This document shows, in pieces, positions 29,919 to 40,100 of a stretch of DNA of 64,000 nt. A program made the position numbers and the translations under genes. Each line of letters opens with the position of its first letter. Positions within the stretch are counted from its first letter, which is position 1. This stretch comes from Nakazawaea peltata (taxonomy: Eukaryota > Ascomycota > Pichiomycetes > Alaninales > Pachysolenaceae), in NCBI GenBank assembly GCA_001599355.1, contig BCGQ01000001.1, forward strand, positions 933,135 to 997,134, given 5' to 3'. The notes under the pieces were generated by a model that was not told the DNA's origin, did not search any database, and saw nothing but the letters and a program-made list of their open reading frames with translations.

Positions 29919-30542
29919 CTATAATTCTGGGAGCGGCTCTCCAATCTGATGGAATTGTCTATTGAAATATAACAACCCCCCATCTTTAGACTCCTGATTA
30001 ACAATAATATCCTTCACTTCAGCAACCCAAATTTCATGATTTTCCACTCTAAAAGGTTCATTGTTTTGCTTCAAGATCAAGACTCGTTCATTGTGTTTCA
30101 AGATCGGGATTTTCAACATCTTTCCCAATATGCCAAGACCTTCATTCTGATATATACAGTAATCTTGGTCAAGTTTTAAGTCATTGAAAGGTTGCAGGTG
30201 GATTATCCTGTCACCTTGTTTCTTCATTCCTCTGCTAAAATTCCTCAGTAAACGTACACTCTCGACATCCGGACTCATGATATGGAGGGCGAAATATTGG
30301 TATTTCTTCAAGTTGGTCGATGTCACCGACGGCACCTGAAGGTTAAACTGCACCAATGGCTTCGGATATACACATAATGAGCAAGCAGATGAAAGTGTCA
30401 TCCCATGGTAACTAGAGACTGGGGCATTTGCGTCAACAAAAGGTGCAGTTAAAATCATCGCCTGTGACCCAAAAGATGCCATAGACTCCTTGAATGTCTC
30501 TTGAATCTGGCTCGAGTATCTTCTTATTCCTCTCAACATCAT
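29919..30542 (-). CDS. Flavin-reductase-like domain protein, probably mitochondrial
   Basis: 207 residues matching the flavin-reductase-like (FMN-binding split barrel) family. The N-terminus is basic with RGIRRYSSQ, which looks like a mitochondrial presequence. The domain starts near residue 16 (TFKESMASFGSQAMILTAP) and contains SSYHGMTLSSACSLCVYPKPLVQFNLQVPS, split here as MTLSSACSLCVYPKP and VQFNL, the usual flavin-binding strand region. Two adjacent ATG codons begin the frame. A damaged piece of a second copy of this gene's end lies at 28420-28553. The physiological substrate is unknown. Confidence 0.82.
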   Translation of the reverse strand: MMLRGIRRYSSQIQETFKESMASFGSQAMILTAPFVDANAPVSSYHGMTLSSACSLCVYPKPLVQFNLQVPSVTSTNLKKYQYFALHIMSPDVESVRLLRNFSRGMKKQGDRIIHLQPFNDLKLDQDYCIYQNEGLGILGKMLKIPILKHNERVLILKQNNEPFRVENHEIWVAEVKDIIVNQESKDGGLLYFNRQFHQIGEPLPEL

Positions 30543-30731
30543 TTTAGATCTCTTTCCTCTTCAATGCTCTGCCTCGATGTTCCTTCAAAGTTCCCTCGAT
30601 GCGCCCTCGATGCGCCCTTGAAAAAAAAACCCCCAAATAAAAATTTCCTTCGAGGATTTTTCACTGTGCGAACTAAAACTCAATTTGATGCTGAAGGGAG
30701 GAGCTGAAGGGAGAAGGACGGCGATAACGGG

Positions 30732-31556
30732 ATGAGGATGAGATATTTAAGGGCGCTGCTGTTGATTGATGAGGTGACTCATGTAAAGCCGCTGATTTTG
30801 GGTAAGAGTTCTGGGCTAGGGCGTAAGAAGCGCCCTTCCAAACTCTCTACCACTTTGCATATGCCTAGTACTTATGAGAAGGCCTTATATGGAGAGAATA
30901 TGTATGGTGACCTTGTGGCTCTGCCGGTAAGAAATGATAAAATATCGAGAATGAGTGCTCCTAGATCATTGCTTCTCAAGTTTGAAGCTATTGTCTTACC
31001 AGAAATAGAAGGTGATTCCAAGAATGGGGTGTCCTTGACTACCACAGACCCTACTTTGAAGAGAGTGGTGGTGAGGCCCAATATTGACTTCATTACTAAC
31101 AGAACTCTGGAGTCTTCTTATGTTTATTTTAATAAGAAATATATCAGTAAACTATTTGATCTGAAAAATACCAGATCCTCAATGAAATTGGTGCCGTTGA
31201 AGTTGACTTTGAAGAAGAAGGGTGAATTTAACTTTAAAAATGTAAAGATAGATTTAGATTTTGGATCACTTGAAGAGAAATTGGTGGATAATTTCGAACT
31301 GAAATTGGGTTCCGTTCCTTCTGAGTCTGTAAATGGACGAGATGACTCTCAAAAGATAGTGTTAGTGATACGAGACTGTCCTGTAGACTACAAGAACGAC
31401 CCCACTGTATTACGATTCGATGACAAAGTGGATGATCGTTTCACTCGTATTCTTCGGGAACGCTGGCCAGAAGACCTGCTGGTCATGGTCTCTTATAATC
31501 ACAGCACTAAAGATTTCCTACACCTTGCATATAGAATAGTTAATTATTATAAATAA
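30732..31556 (+). CDS. RRG8: Probable Rrg8-like mitochondrial protein
   Basis: 274 residues. From memory it shares a pattern with baker's yeast Rrg8 (required for respiratory growth, 277 residues): NMYGDLVALPVRNDKISRM here against NLYGRLLASPMRAEKISKL there, then a Leu-rich segment (RSLLLKFEAIV) and ESSYVYFNKKYI against KSSYVLNSASI. The lengths also agree. The basic N-terminus (MRMRYLRA) has two CTG codons right after it, so it reads RAAALIDEV rather than RALLLIDEV if CTG is alanine. Rrg8 is needed for mitochondrial genome maintenance in baker's yeast; its biochemical role is unknown. The identification needs an alignment and could be wrong. Confidence 0.62.
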   Translation: MRMRYLRALLLIDEVTHVKPLILGKSSGLGRKKRPSKLSTTLHMPSTYEKALYGENMYGDLVALPVRNDKISRMSAPRSLLLKFEAIVLPEIEGDSKNGVSLTTTDPTLKRVVVRPNIDFITNRTLESSYVYFNKKYISKLFDLKNTRSSMKLVPLKLTLKKKGEFNFKNVKIDLDFGSLEEKLVDNFELKLGSVPSESVNGRDDSQKIVLVIRDCPVDYKNDPTVLRFDDKVDDRFTRILRERWPEDLLVMVSYNHSTKDFLHLAYRIVNYYK

Positions 31557-31570
31557 AGGACATTTTTTAT

Positions 31571-34500
31571 TCATTGAAGTGAGACTCTGTGTTTAATTCT
31601 GAATGGTAAGCCGTACAACACAGGAGCAGCTCCGTTAAGATATTTCAAATTGCAAACATCTCTGGATCTCATAACCAGATGTGCAATGCTCTTATTTCCC
31701 TTCAGAGGCTCGAATAATCCCCATCTCTCAAAAAGTGACACTGTAAATTTATCTATATCTTTGTCGGTGACATCCCACAAATTTACAAAACACATTGGAG
31801 AGTTAGCGATCAAATGACTATAGACTGGACCGTAAGGCTCAAGAAGTCCGTTTTCATGCAAAACACCACTAGAACATCCGATCAAAAGAGATGGACAACA
31901 CCGTTCTAAAGATTTGATAGTTGATGATTTTATATACTGGTCTCCACTACCATGACCTAAATAAATCAAAAGATCACAAGTAGAGAGCAGACTTGCAAAT
32001 TGTTCTTCAGAAGGTTTCTGACCAACAACTCCGTTCCATTGCTCAAGAGTTTCAAAAGTATCCTTGAAATTACCCTCTGTCTTGACCAAATCATTATTAG
32101 GGTTGATAATATAGTAACCTTTATCTACAGATAATTCTAAAGAGGGGTTTTGTCTAAGTAACTTGGTCAACATCACTAGGGATGGCATCCTAGATACTGA
32201 CTTCTCTCTCATACATGGCAATGACTCCCAAGGGAAGTTACAGCAAGATTTTCCAACAACCAAAACAGTATGGTCGAACTTCTGGAAATCTCTCATGATA
32301 TTGTCATTGTCATATTTGGCTACAAGCTCCTCGATATCCACATATAAGTGATCAAAATCGATCTCATCGACCGAGTTGTGTTCACCATGATACAACAAGG
32401 TATCAATTACAAAATATATCAAGTCTTCTAAGATCTCTGTGGACAGAAGAGGCGGTTTTNATTTGGTGAAGAATAACTCCAATACCAGGTCATGGATTTC
32501 GACTCGATTGTTCAGTTTCAGTTTCTTATTGAATCTTGAAGGGAGATATTGGTTTAAGATGATCTCGAACTTTTGTTTAAATTGCAGGATCAAGTTCTTA
32601 TTTGCTCTACTTTGGTCGAAGATTCCCAGGAAGCCTCCTAACCAAGACGACTCCACTTTGTTGAGTAATTCTTGTAATTCCGAGTCCAATTGTCTCCTCT
32701 CATCCCACCATTGTTTTTTATCCTCCTTTGTCTTGATCTTGGATATTCTCTCGATCTTGGTGGTGGAATTACTGTTGTCGATGATCTCTTTTAATCGTCT
32801 CATAGCGGTATCGAAGGTTAACATGGCTTCCTCATTACCCAAATCATTCAGTGCAAGCCTTGTTAAAGGTAATCTTAGGAAGAAGGGCTCATTCAAGCTG
32901 TTATCGTATCTAGTAAGAAGCAAATCACCAGAATATGAGCATAAATCGATTGTGATCACATTCCATGAGCTAGGAAGATGACTCTTCAAATCTTTCATTA
33001 TAGACCCTGGAACTACGGTGGTATCTACATCATTATTTAAGGGATCTGGGATCGTTTGGTGCAGGTCCTCAGGTCTCGCAGCTAACAGTCTCTCAAATTC
33101 GAGGGGAAAGAATCTCGCTAACTCGTTTTGCTCATACAATGGAATTGTAGATATGCTATCATCGACTATAGAGTGCCTTAAAGTGGATTCCATACACATC
33201 ACCTTTCCACAATCAAATATATCCATATTCCGTAAAGTTTTAAGGTGAATATCATTGGAAAGGGTGTCCTGGATCAATTGTGAGGAGGAATTCAAATTAT
33301 CGAGTACCTTTTTTACGATCTGAGATGCTTCATTGGTGGCTCCTGGCCTTGAAGCAGGTATCGTAACTACCGATTCCTCTACACCTGAAAGAACTGCATC
33401 AGATTGAAGACAGTTCTTGGCAGTTAATAAGCTCTTTTTCAGCAAGATGATATTCTCTTTAGCAGTGAGGTTTCCAACACCTTGAGCCCCCTGAGCCAAG
33501 GTCCTAGAGTGATCCAATTTGAAGAACCTCTTAAATTCCATATCTAATTTCATATTGTGAATCCATTCTGGCTCTCTACCAATTAACTCTGTCAATATCG
33601 AGGTGAATTTCCCTGTTGAAATATCATTCATGAAATTATCGGCCTTCTTCAAATATACAGCCTCGTTCTTAGAGTCTCCCACCATCTGGAAGTAAAACAA
33701 ATGAGTAAGTAATCCTCTCAACTCAAGAAGATCTTCCTCAAAAGCGATTCCATTATAAATGCTATCACTTTTGATCATCAACTCATTTGCCAGAACGAAT
33801 TTATGACAGAATAAGTAGAATTCAGCTACGAAGTAGTATACATAACAACAAGAAGCTGGAGATTCCTGATGCTGTACAAATTGAAGTAATTCTTCAACGT
33901 AGTAATGACAATTCTTGGTCATTCCACGGTGTAAATTCAAGTCTACGCCATACTTCAACAGATTTACCAATACATAAGAGATGCTCCACTTGAGGACATT
34001 AAGTTCGACCATATCGACATTTCCAAGGGATTCTATATGTTTCAGGAGGATCACTTTGTTCAACCTGATACTTCTACGGATATCGATTATGGCATTTAAG
34101 TAGTCGTGGAGGAGGGATTGGCGAAACATGGATGATAAAAGGGAAAACTTAGCCAATATATGAAGAACCTGTATGACATTGACTCTTGTGAGGGCATTTC
34201 CTTTGATATTAAACCTTTGATCTGTTTTCAAACAATCAATAATCTCACTATATAGAGTCAGGGCATGCTCCTTCAGTTGGGTCTGGATATAAATCTGAAG
34301 TTGTAATAATTTCAGGGACATCTGTTGAAGGGGTAGCTGAGTTTTTACGTCTTTAAGTACTTCTTGAGCTTCTTTAGAGAACTCAAGATCACATAAAATC
34401 TCACATAATCCGATCTGAAGTCTAGATCGTTGTGATGTGAGAAGAACCAGTTCTCTTGTGCTCATATATTCTTTATAAAGAGAGATGGAGTATGCAAATA

Positions 34501-36910
34501 AGTTCTGGTATTTCAAGTAGGATGAGAGAAGAATCACAAACTCGAACTCAAGGTCAAATAAGAGCTTATTGTCATTGACTGATGAGTTAGGCTTGATGCT
34601 GAGCCACCTGTTGAACAAATGAACACATCTCATTACGATATTCTGGTTCAACGAGCGATTAATCGAGTACTGAAGGTAATTATAACAGACAAGTAATTCT
34701 TTCATAGTAGAAAGAGTCGAATCCATAGGAAACATCTTCTCGTTGAACTCTTTATAATTGATATGAGTAAAACTATCGAGTCCCATCACATTATAATATC
34801 TGATAGATATATATTGAAGAAGTGAGAGATCTTTGATAGTACTTTGAGCATCGTCCATCATCTCGTTGACCAAGATCGTCTTACCATCTACGTTAATTTT
34901 ACTTAGTCTTCTAAATATGCAACTGATCACAAGGGTTTGTAATTTCTCGTTAGAGAGTCCTGTCAAATTCAAAGATCTTGATGAGCTAGCTGCTTTTATC
35001 AATAGTCTAAAAGTGATATCCAAAGTTTGGTCGAACTGATGCTCGAGCTGGAGGAAGTCTCTTTGTGGGAGACCTTTTACTTTTATGTAACATTGTAGAT
35101 TTTTGAATAAGAATACTTTGGCTTCGTGGGTAGCTCCTTGCTCTAATATGGAATTAGCGATCCTCTCTACCTTTTGTCTGAAAACTTTGAAGTCATTCGC
35201 CAGCAAAGACTCGCTGAAAACATTGTATTCGAGATTAATACAGTCCATCCACCGTTGATATGACTCTTGAATGTTCAAGGTGACAAGCTCATTCCCATAT
35301 TTGAAGTATATATTGGATAAAAACCTGTATCTTATGATTTGTTTATGTTTACGATAGATATTAGCCAATAATTTGACGGCTTGGACTGCACTTTCGGAGA
35401 AATTTGTCGAAGAGTACATGAAATTCAGACAATAATCGGCAAAATCGGTGACTTGTTTGGAAGAAGCCGAGGTTCTGGGATTATATTTCAGTATAGGTTC
35501 GAGGATATTGGCCAAATAATCCACTTTTACTTCAAGTGAGATCTCTTCCTTCTTAAGAATCTTAGACGTCAACCTAATTAAGGTCTTGATGTTCTCATTA
35601 TCTACAATTAAGTCTTTGAGATACTCAAAGATCTTAGAGATATCGGTTTTTATAGTTTCTGGGTCACTTGTGATGAATAAATCTGACTCTATATCCATAT
35701 CTTGGGGGTCTGCTAGTGTGAGAGATTCATTTTTTGCAGTCACAAACCGATCCCAGTTAAAATCATCATGGATGAACAACAGACGATGAACATTCTTTAT
35801 CTGTCTGAATATTAAAACACATTTCTGTAATAAATACAAACTGTTCAGACTTTTCTTCTTATTGATAAAGTTGAGTAACTCGTAGAACTGACCTGAACAA
35901 TTTTGGTAGACGGATTTCTCATTGATATTAGCTATGGTTTTGGAGATTATGGTCTCTAAATGTGAAACAATGGCCTTTTCATCTGGTGAATTCAACGCAA
36001 ATACCATTGATATCACCAAGTAATTGATACGGACAGAGCCTTTCGAACCATTACTGTACTGAACTAACAATTTTCTCATCATTTCAAATTTATGAGATTT
36101 CTCTTCTGGTGTTTTCAAAGAGTCAAACCACGAGATCATATCCTTATCTAGCACTTTTAAGAGGGTTGCCGGAGGGCATATTAGATGTTGTGGGACACCA
36201 TTTCTCAATTTGAAATCGGTCACCACCAGTTTTACAAGTATTATATACAGAGTTGTTATATCTTTGGCAAATCCAGCACTAAAGATTTTGAAGGGGGCAA
36301 TTCCAGAAAGTTGTTCAATGGCTTCCTTTGCAGATCTCACTTTGGTGGTATCTAAAGGTTTATTATGACCTTTTCTTGTTATCAAGGAATGTATACGGCG
36401 AAAATTCGCATAAACCAAGCAGACTGCCATCTCCAATGAGTCTTTGTCGGTGAGTTTTAGGTATTTCAACAGGGCGTCGTTCCTCAACCTGATCAAATTA
36501 TCTCTTTCCCGGTCAGCAGATTCATTCCCATCGTGTAATATACTATCCAATATCTGAAAACTTCGTAGTAAAATGTCATGATCCAGACGAGATTCCGCTT
36601 GAAGAAGGGAATCTGATCGGAGACTTTGATGGATGATCTCTAAACACTTTAATTCCATATCTTTCTTGTCGAATTTCTCCTGATGAAGCGTTGAAATTGG
36701 TTCAGAGCGCTCAGAGCGACGTCGAGACCTCTTCTCTGTCGCTAAAACAGGCGCCTTGTTAGGACTTATGGAGAGATGGGCCAGGAACTGATCAAGAAGA
36801 GCTTCAGTTTGAGCCGCTGAAATCAGCGGATCACTCAAAATACCACCGCCCAACTCATTTTTCTCGTCTATCACACTCTCATTCGGCGGCATTGTCCGAT
36901 TTAACACCAT
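31571..36910 (-). CDS. ESP1: Separase
   Basis: Caspase-like cysteine protease (family C50) that cleaves cohesin at anaphase after securin is destroyed. The product has 1779 residues (1630 in baker's yeast). The first 1300 or so residues form the long helical-repeat region. The C-terminal protease part carries VVGKSCCNFPWESLPCM, the catalytic H1653 in YLGHGSG and the nucleophile C1679 in LLIGCSSG, followed by SPMCFVNLWDVTDKDIDKF. One base (32460) is given as n, which leaves one residue unknown but does not break the frame. A second Met seven residues in (MPPN) could also be the start. It converges with the RRG8-like gene, with only 14 bp between the stop codons. Confidence 0.97.
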   Translation of the reverse strand: MVLNRTMPPNESVIDEKNELGGGILSDPLISAAQTEALLDQFLAHLSISPNKAPVLATEKRSRRRSERSEPISTLHQEKFDKKDMELKCLEIIHQSLRSDSLLQAESRLDHDILLRSFQILDSILHDGNESADRERDNLIRLRNDALLKYLKLTDKDSLEMAVCLVYANFRRIHSLITRKGHNKPLDTTKVRSAKEAIEQLSGIAPFKIFSAGFAKDITTLYIILVKLVVTDFKLRNGVPQHLICPPATLLKVLDKDMISWFDSLKTPEEKSHKFEMMRKLLVQYSNGSKGSVRINYLVISMVFALNSPDEKAIVSHLETIISKTIANINEKSVYQNCSGQFYELLNFINKKKSLNSLYLLQKCVLIFRQIKNVHRLLFIHDDFNWDRFVTAKNESLTLADPQDMDIESDLFITSDPETIKTDISKIFEYLKDLIVDNENIKTLIRLTSKILKKEEISLEVKVDYLANILEPILKYNPRTSASSKQVTDFADYCLNFMYSSTNFSESAVQAVKLLANIYRKHKQIIRYRFLSNIYFKYGNELVTLNIQESYQRWMDCINLEYNVFSESLLANDFKVFRQKVERIANSILEQGATHEAKVFLFKNLQCYIKVKGLPQRDFLQLEHQFDQTLDITFRLLIKAASSSRSLNLTGLSNEKLQTLVISCIFRRLSKINVDGKTILVNEMMDDAQSTIKDLSLLQYISIRYYNVMGLDSFTHINYKEFNEKMFPMDSTLSTMKELLVCYNYLQYSINRSLNQNIVMRCVHLFNRWLSIKPNSSVNDNKLLFDLEFEFVILLSSYLKYQNLFAYSISLYKEYMSTRELVLLTSQRSRLQIGLCEILCDLEFSKEAQEVLKDVKTQLPLQQMSLKLLQLQIYIQTQLKEHALTLYSEIIDCLKTDQRFNIKGNALTRVNVIQVLHILAKFSLLSSMFRQSLLHDYLNAIIDIRRSIRLNKVILLKHIESLGNVDMVELNVLKWSISYVLVNLLKYGVDLNLHRGMTKNCHYYVEELLQFVQHQESPASCCYVYYFVAEFYLFCHKFVLANELMIKSDSIYNGIAFEEDLLELRGLLTHLFYFQMVGDSKNEAVYLKKADNFMNDISTGKFTSILTELIGREPEWIHNMKLDMEFKRFFKLDHSRTLAQGAQGVGNLTAKENIILLKKSLLTAKNCLQSDAVLSGVEESVVTIPASRPGATNEASQIVKKVLDNLNSSSQLIQDTLSNDIHLKTLRNMDIFDCGKVMCMESTLRHSIVDDSISTIPLYEQNELARFFPLEFERLLAARPEDLHQTIPDPLNNDVDTTVVPGSIMKDLKSHLPSSWNVITIDLCSYSGDLLLTRYDNSLNEPFFLRLPLTRLALNDLGNEEAMLTFDTAMRRLKEIIDNSNSTTKIERISKIKTKEDKKQWWDERRQLDSELQELLNKVESSWLGGFLGIFDQSRANKNLILQFKQKFEIILNQYLPSRFNKKLKLNNRVEIHDLVLELFFTKXKPPLLSTEILEDLIYFVIDTLLYHGEHNSVDEIDFDHLYVDIEELVAKYDNDNIMRDFQKFDHTVLVVGKSCCNFPWESLPCMREKSVSRMPSLVMLTKLLRQNPSLELSVDKGYYIINPNNDLVKTEGNFKDTFETLEQWNGVVGQKPSEEQFASLLSTCDLLIYLGHGSGDQYIKSSTIKSLERCCPSLLIGCSSGVLHENGLLEPYGPVYSHLIANSPMCFVNLWDVTDKDIDKFTVSLFERWGLFEPLKGNKSIAHLVMRSRDVCNLKYLNGAAPVLYGLPFRIKHRVSLQ

Positions 36911-37179
36911 AAAACTTTCAATTGCCTCGCTGGGCCTACTTCAACTCCAAGTTCAGTTGGTCTTGTCTCTATGCTTTCCTATTTGAGATATTTGTTTACA
37001 CTTTGGAGGGAACGCGACAATTGATATTTCGCTCGCGTTTATATGGAGTGAGCAGAATATTGAAAATTTGGGGGTTAGGTGAGACACTGAATGACAATGT
37101 GACGAGTCCATCGTGTTGGTTCGGTATTTATTAGTTCTACAGTCTGATAATATTTTAAATCACAATTTCATACATTTTA

Positions 37180-39273
37180 CTAAAATTTAGATCCTAATTT
37201 AGCTAATACTTCTGGAGATTTGGCTTGCCTCTCACGTACTTCTGGAGCATCTCTTTGTAATCCTTTCAACCATTGAGTAGCATAAGATGGCTTATCGATA
37301 CGTGGATCATTACGAGCCTTGACAATAGTGAAATAATCATTGTAGAAATCACCATTGTAATTACCCAAAGCTGAGTTGATGTAATAATCAGAAAGAAGGA
37401 AAGCATCGGTCAAACCGATTACTTTGTCTTTCAAATCATTGTACAATTGCTTTAAATGAGTAGATCTGATCTCCAAGAGAGTGGCGTTATCCAAAATGTC
37501 AAATTGCAAGAAGGCACCACTAAATTTCTCAATCATTGCTAAGGCATGTACTTGCAGAAGTTTGATTAAACTATCTTTGATATTTCCTTGGGCTCCTAAA
37601 TCTGAATGGATCTTCTTCACCATAGTTTCCAAACTGTAGTAGTGGGCATATAATTTAGAGATGGCAACTTTTTCAACACCAAATAAGTCCCAGTTGTCAT
37701 TATTCTTTTTCAATTCCTCATTCACATAAATAGCATACTTGACAATACACAGTTCAAACAGTTTCACTAATTCAGACAAGTCTTTGCAATCTTTCAATTT
37801 GAAATCCATGCTTGACTTATAATTATTAATAAATGACATATCTCCAGATACCTTCTTTCCCTTCAAAGCAGATCTGATGGATTGGATAACAATTCTACCA
37901 CCATTCATGGCCAAAACATTATTGTCACCCTCCCAAGTACACTGGACAACCCAGTCGGTATACAGTTTACCGAAACCAGAGTACAGGGAATAACCGTGAC
38001 CTCCACAAGCTTGTCTACATTCATCGATCAAGCCCAGGGTATGCCAAGTGAAAGTAGACTTTAAAGAAGCGGAAGATCCAAATACGTTCTTCATCATATT
38101 TATAGCAATTCCAATGCTCTTCAAGTCTTGAGTGGTTACCAGTTTCTCCAAATATGCAATTGAAGCAAAATGATCCAGACGTAAACGACTAGTGGCTGCC
38201 AGAGCCAGGTACAGGTACAGTAACAAAGGAATCAACCTGTGTTGGTGTAATGGGTATGAGATCAACTGGGTCTCGTTTCCTTGAGCACCAAATTGTCTTC
38301 TTCCTACAGCATATCTTAACAGTACAGTAACGAATCTAGCACCTGTTCTGTAAGATTCTTCCACCATTGTAACTCTTCCGGTCAATAATGCACCATATGA
38401 CAATTGTTCCAAAGGAGGAATAACAACTTCACCAGTCTCATCATCAATTTGACAATATTTAGATAACATGTATTCCTTTGGAATCTTCACATTTGTGAAC
38501 TGGATCCAACCATTGTCAATACCATCTCTACCCATTTTAGAGCCGATATCACCTACAGCGACACCAGGCATGAGGTTATGATCTGAGTCCCTCAATGGGA
38601 CGACAAAAGTCTTCACACCGTAATCCTTGTTTCTGACGATTAATCTCAGGTATGCTACACAATAATTCAGGGAATGAGCAGCTCCTCCAATCCACCATTT
38701 GGTAGCACCAATATGAGGAGTATTGACGGTGAATTGACGAGTCTTTTCATCATAAGTCAGAGTGGTCTCCAATCCTGGAACATTGGAACCATGGGCCATC
38801 TCAGTCATAGCGAAACATCCATAGATTTCAGAACATTTATAGGCGCCCCTCTCAAAAATCCAGTACTCAAATTGTTCCTTGGTACCATTGCCTCTGATCA
38901 GGTTCAAAAACAATCCTAAATGAACACCAATTCTTGTACCAGTTTGAGGGTCTGAAGCGCTGATCAGCGTTAAGCGCTCTTGGAATTTGTCCAAGTTAGG
39001 GTAATCTTTCTCCATATAGAAAGCCAATCTTGCGATTTTCTCAGCGGTACGGTCACGATGCTCTTCTTTAGTCAGATCATAGTACTCACTAGAAGAATGC
39101 AATATAGGATCCCTTTCCAACTCGAGGAACGTCAGCTGAAGACTCTTTGACTTTTCCGCCGAGCCTTCTAAAAACAGATTCATCAGGTTCAAATCAAAGT
39201 CGGTATTCAGTCTCAGAGCCTGAATGGAGTTAGCAGGAGCAGGAGCTTGGGATATCTTCAGTTCCTTCACCAT
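37180..39273 (-). CDS. POX1: Peroxisomal acyl-CoA oxidase
   Basis: First enzyme of peroxisomal beta-oxidation: FAD-dependent oxidation of acyl-CoA to trans-2-enoyl-CoA with H2O2 formation. It has 697 residues, a normal length. The core shows GCFAMTEMAHGSN and WWIGGAAHSLNYC, then VGRRQFG, QACGGHGYS and WEGDNNVLAMNGG. Codon 430, within GGHGYS-x-YSGF, is CTG where yeast oxidases have Ala. The C-terminus SKF is close to a type 1 peroxisomal signal (SKL), whereas several Candida oxidases lack one. Only one copy lies in this window. Confidence 0.95.
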   Translation of the reverse strand: MVKELKISQAPAPANSIQALRLNTDFDLNLMNLFLEGSAEKSKSLQLTFLELERDPILHSSSEYYDLTKEEHRDRTAEKIARLAFYMEKDYPNLDKFQERLTLISASDPQTGTRIGVHLGLFLNLIRGNGTKEQFEYWIFERGAYKCSEIYGCFAMTEMAHGSNVPGLETTLTYDEKTRQFTVNTPHIGATKWWIGGAAHSLNYCVAYLRLIVRNKDYGVKTFVVPLRDSDHNLMPGVAVGDIGSKMGRDGIDNGWIQFTNVKIPKEYMLSKYCQIDDETGEVVIPPLEQLSYGALLTGRVTMVEESYRTGARFVTVLLRYAVGRRQFGAQGNETQLISYPLHQHRLIPLLLYLYLALAATSRLRLDHFASIAYLEKLVTTQDLKSIGIAINMMKNVFGSSASLKSTFTWHTLGLIDECRQACGGHGYSLYSGFGKLYTDWVVQCTWEGDNNVLAMNGGRIVIQSIRSALKGKKVSGDMSFINNYKSSMDFKLKDCKDLSELVKLFELCIVKYAIYVNEELKKNNDNWDLFGVEKVAISKLYAHYYSLETMVKKIHSDLGAQGNIKDSLIKLLQVHALAMIEKFSGAFLQFDILDNATLLEIRSTHLKQLYNDLKDKVIGLTDAFLLSDYYINSALGNYNGDFYNDYFTIVKARNDPRIDKPSYATQWLKGLQRDAPEVRERQAKSPEVLAKLGSKF

Positions 39274-40100
39274 GATTGCAGTGTTATTCTTTTAATAAAT
39301 TTTATCTATCCCCACAATTTTGCCCCCATGCAGAACGATGCCCCTTTATATAATCTTGCTCCTTTAGCCAAGTTTATTTTTTTCATGTGCCAAATTGAGG
39401 AGCATCAGCAATTTTTAAAGGGAAAAATCATATGGTGTTTCGGTTAGGAGTGCAGAAGGGGAGGGGGAGAACGGAAATAAAGACGAGGGAAAGGAGGGAG
39501 TTTAAGAATGTGAGCAGAGAGAAAGAGATGTGCTTGAGGAAATGAGAAGTGTTGAGGATCGGGAGTTGGATAGAATTGGACAAGGAATGGTTGAGTTTAG
39601 ACATCAGAGATTTACGACGTTACCCCCTCGTTTGTTATTTGAGGATCTATTTGTTAGTGCGTTTTTTGTATCCTCGGGGTTTAAAATTAAACGTTCGATC
39701 AGCGTCGCAGCACAATACAATAAAGTATAGGAGCTTTTTTAACCGAGGGTGCGCGCACTTTTAACTAGTTGGGAGGGGAAGTCACGCAGGGTTAGAGGGC
39801 GTGAGAAGCGATGACTTGAGGAAGCGCATGTGATTGTGAAATTTCTGTCAAACAGTTCGGGATAAGATGGAAGTGGGGTGTAAAAACTTGGGGTAAATCA
39901 TGGTGTACTTGTGATTTCTTTTTCTGCATCTGCTTCTGGTTTACACTCCTCTACTACTTCTTTGGTATTCTCTACCACTCCAGTTCTCTGCCACTTCTCT
40001 ACTACTCCACCTCTATTCTGCTAGTCTACCCTACTACTCTACCCTACTATTCTTCTCTACTACTCTACTCTACAATACTTCTCAATATATACATGATTTA
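39274..40100. other. Intergenic region, acyl-CoA oxidase promoter and pyrimidine-rich tract
   Basis: No gene seen; two overlapping frames of about 70 codons near 39530-39764 look random. Between about 39941 and 40084 the plus strand is pyrimidine-rich with irregular copies of CTACTCTAC and CTACTACTC. I did not identify an oleate response element with confidence. Confidence 0.55.
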
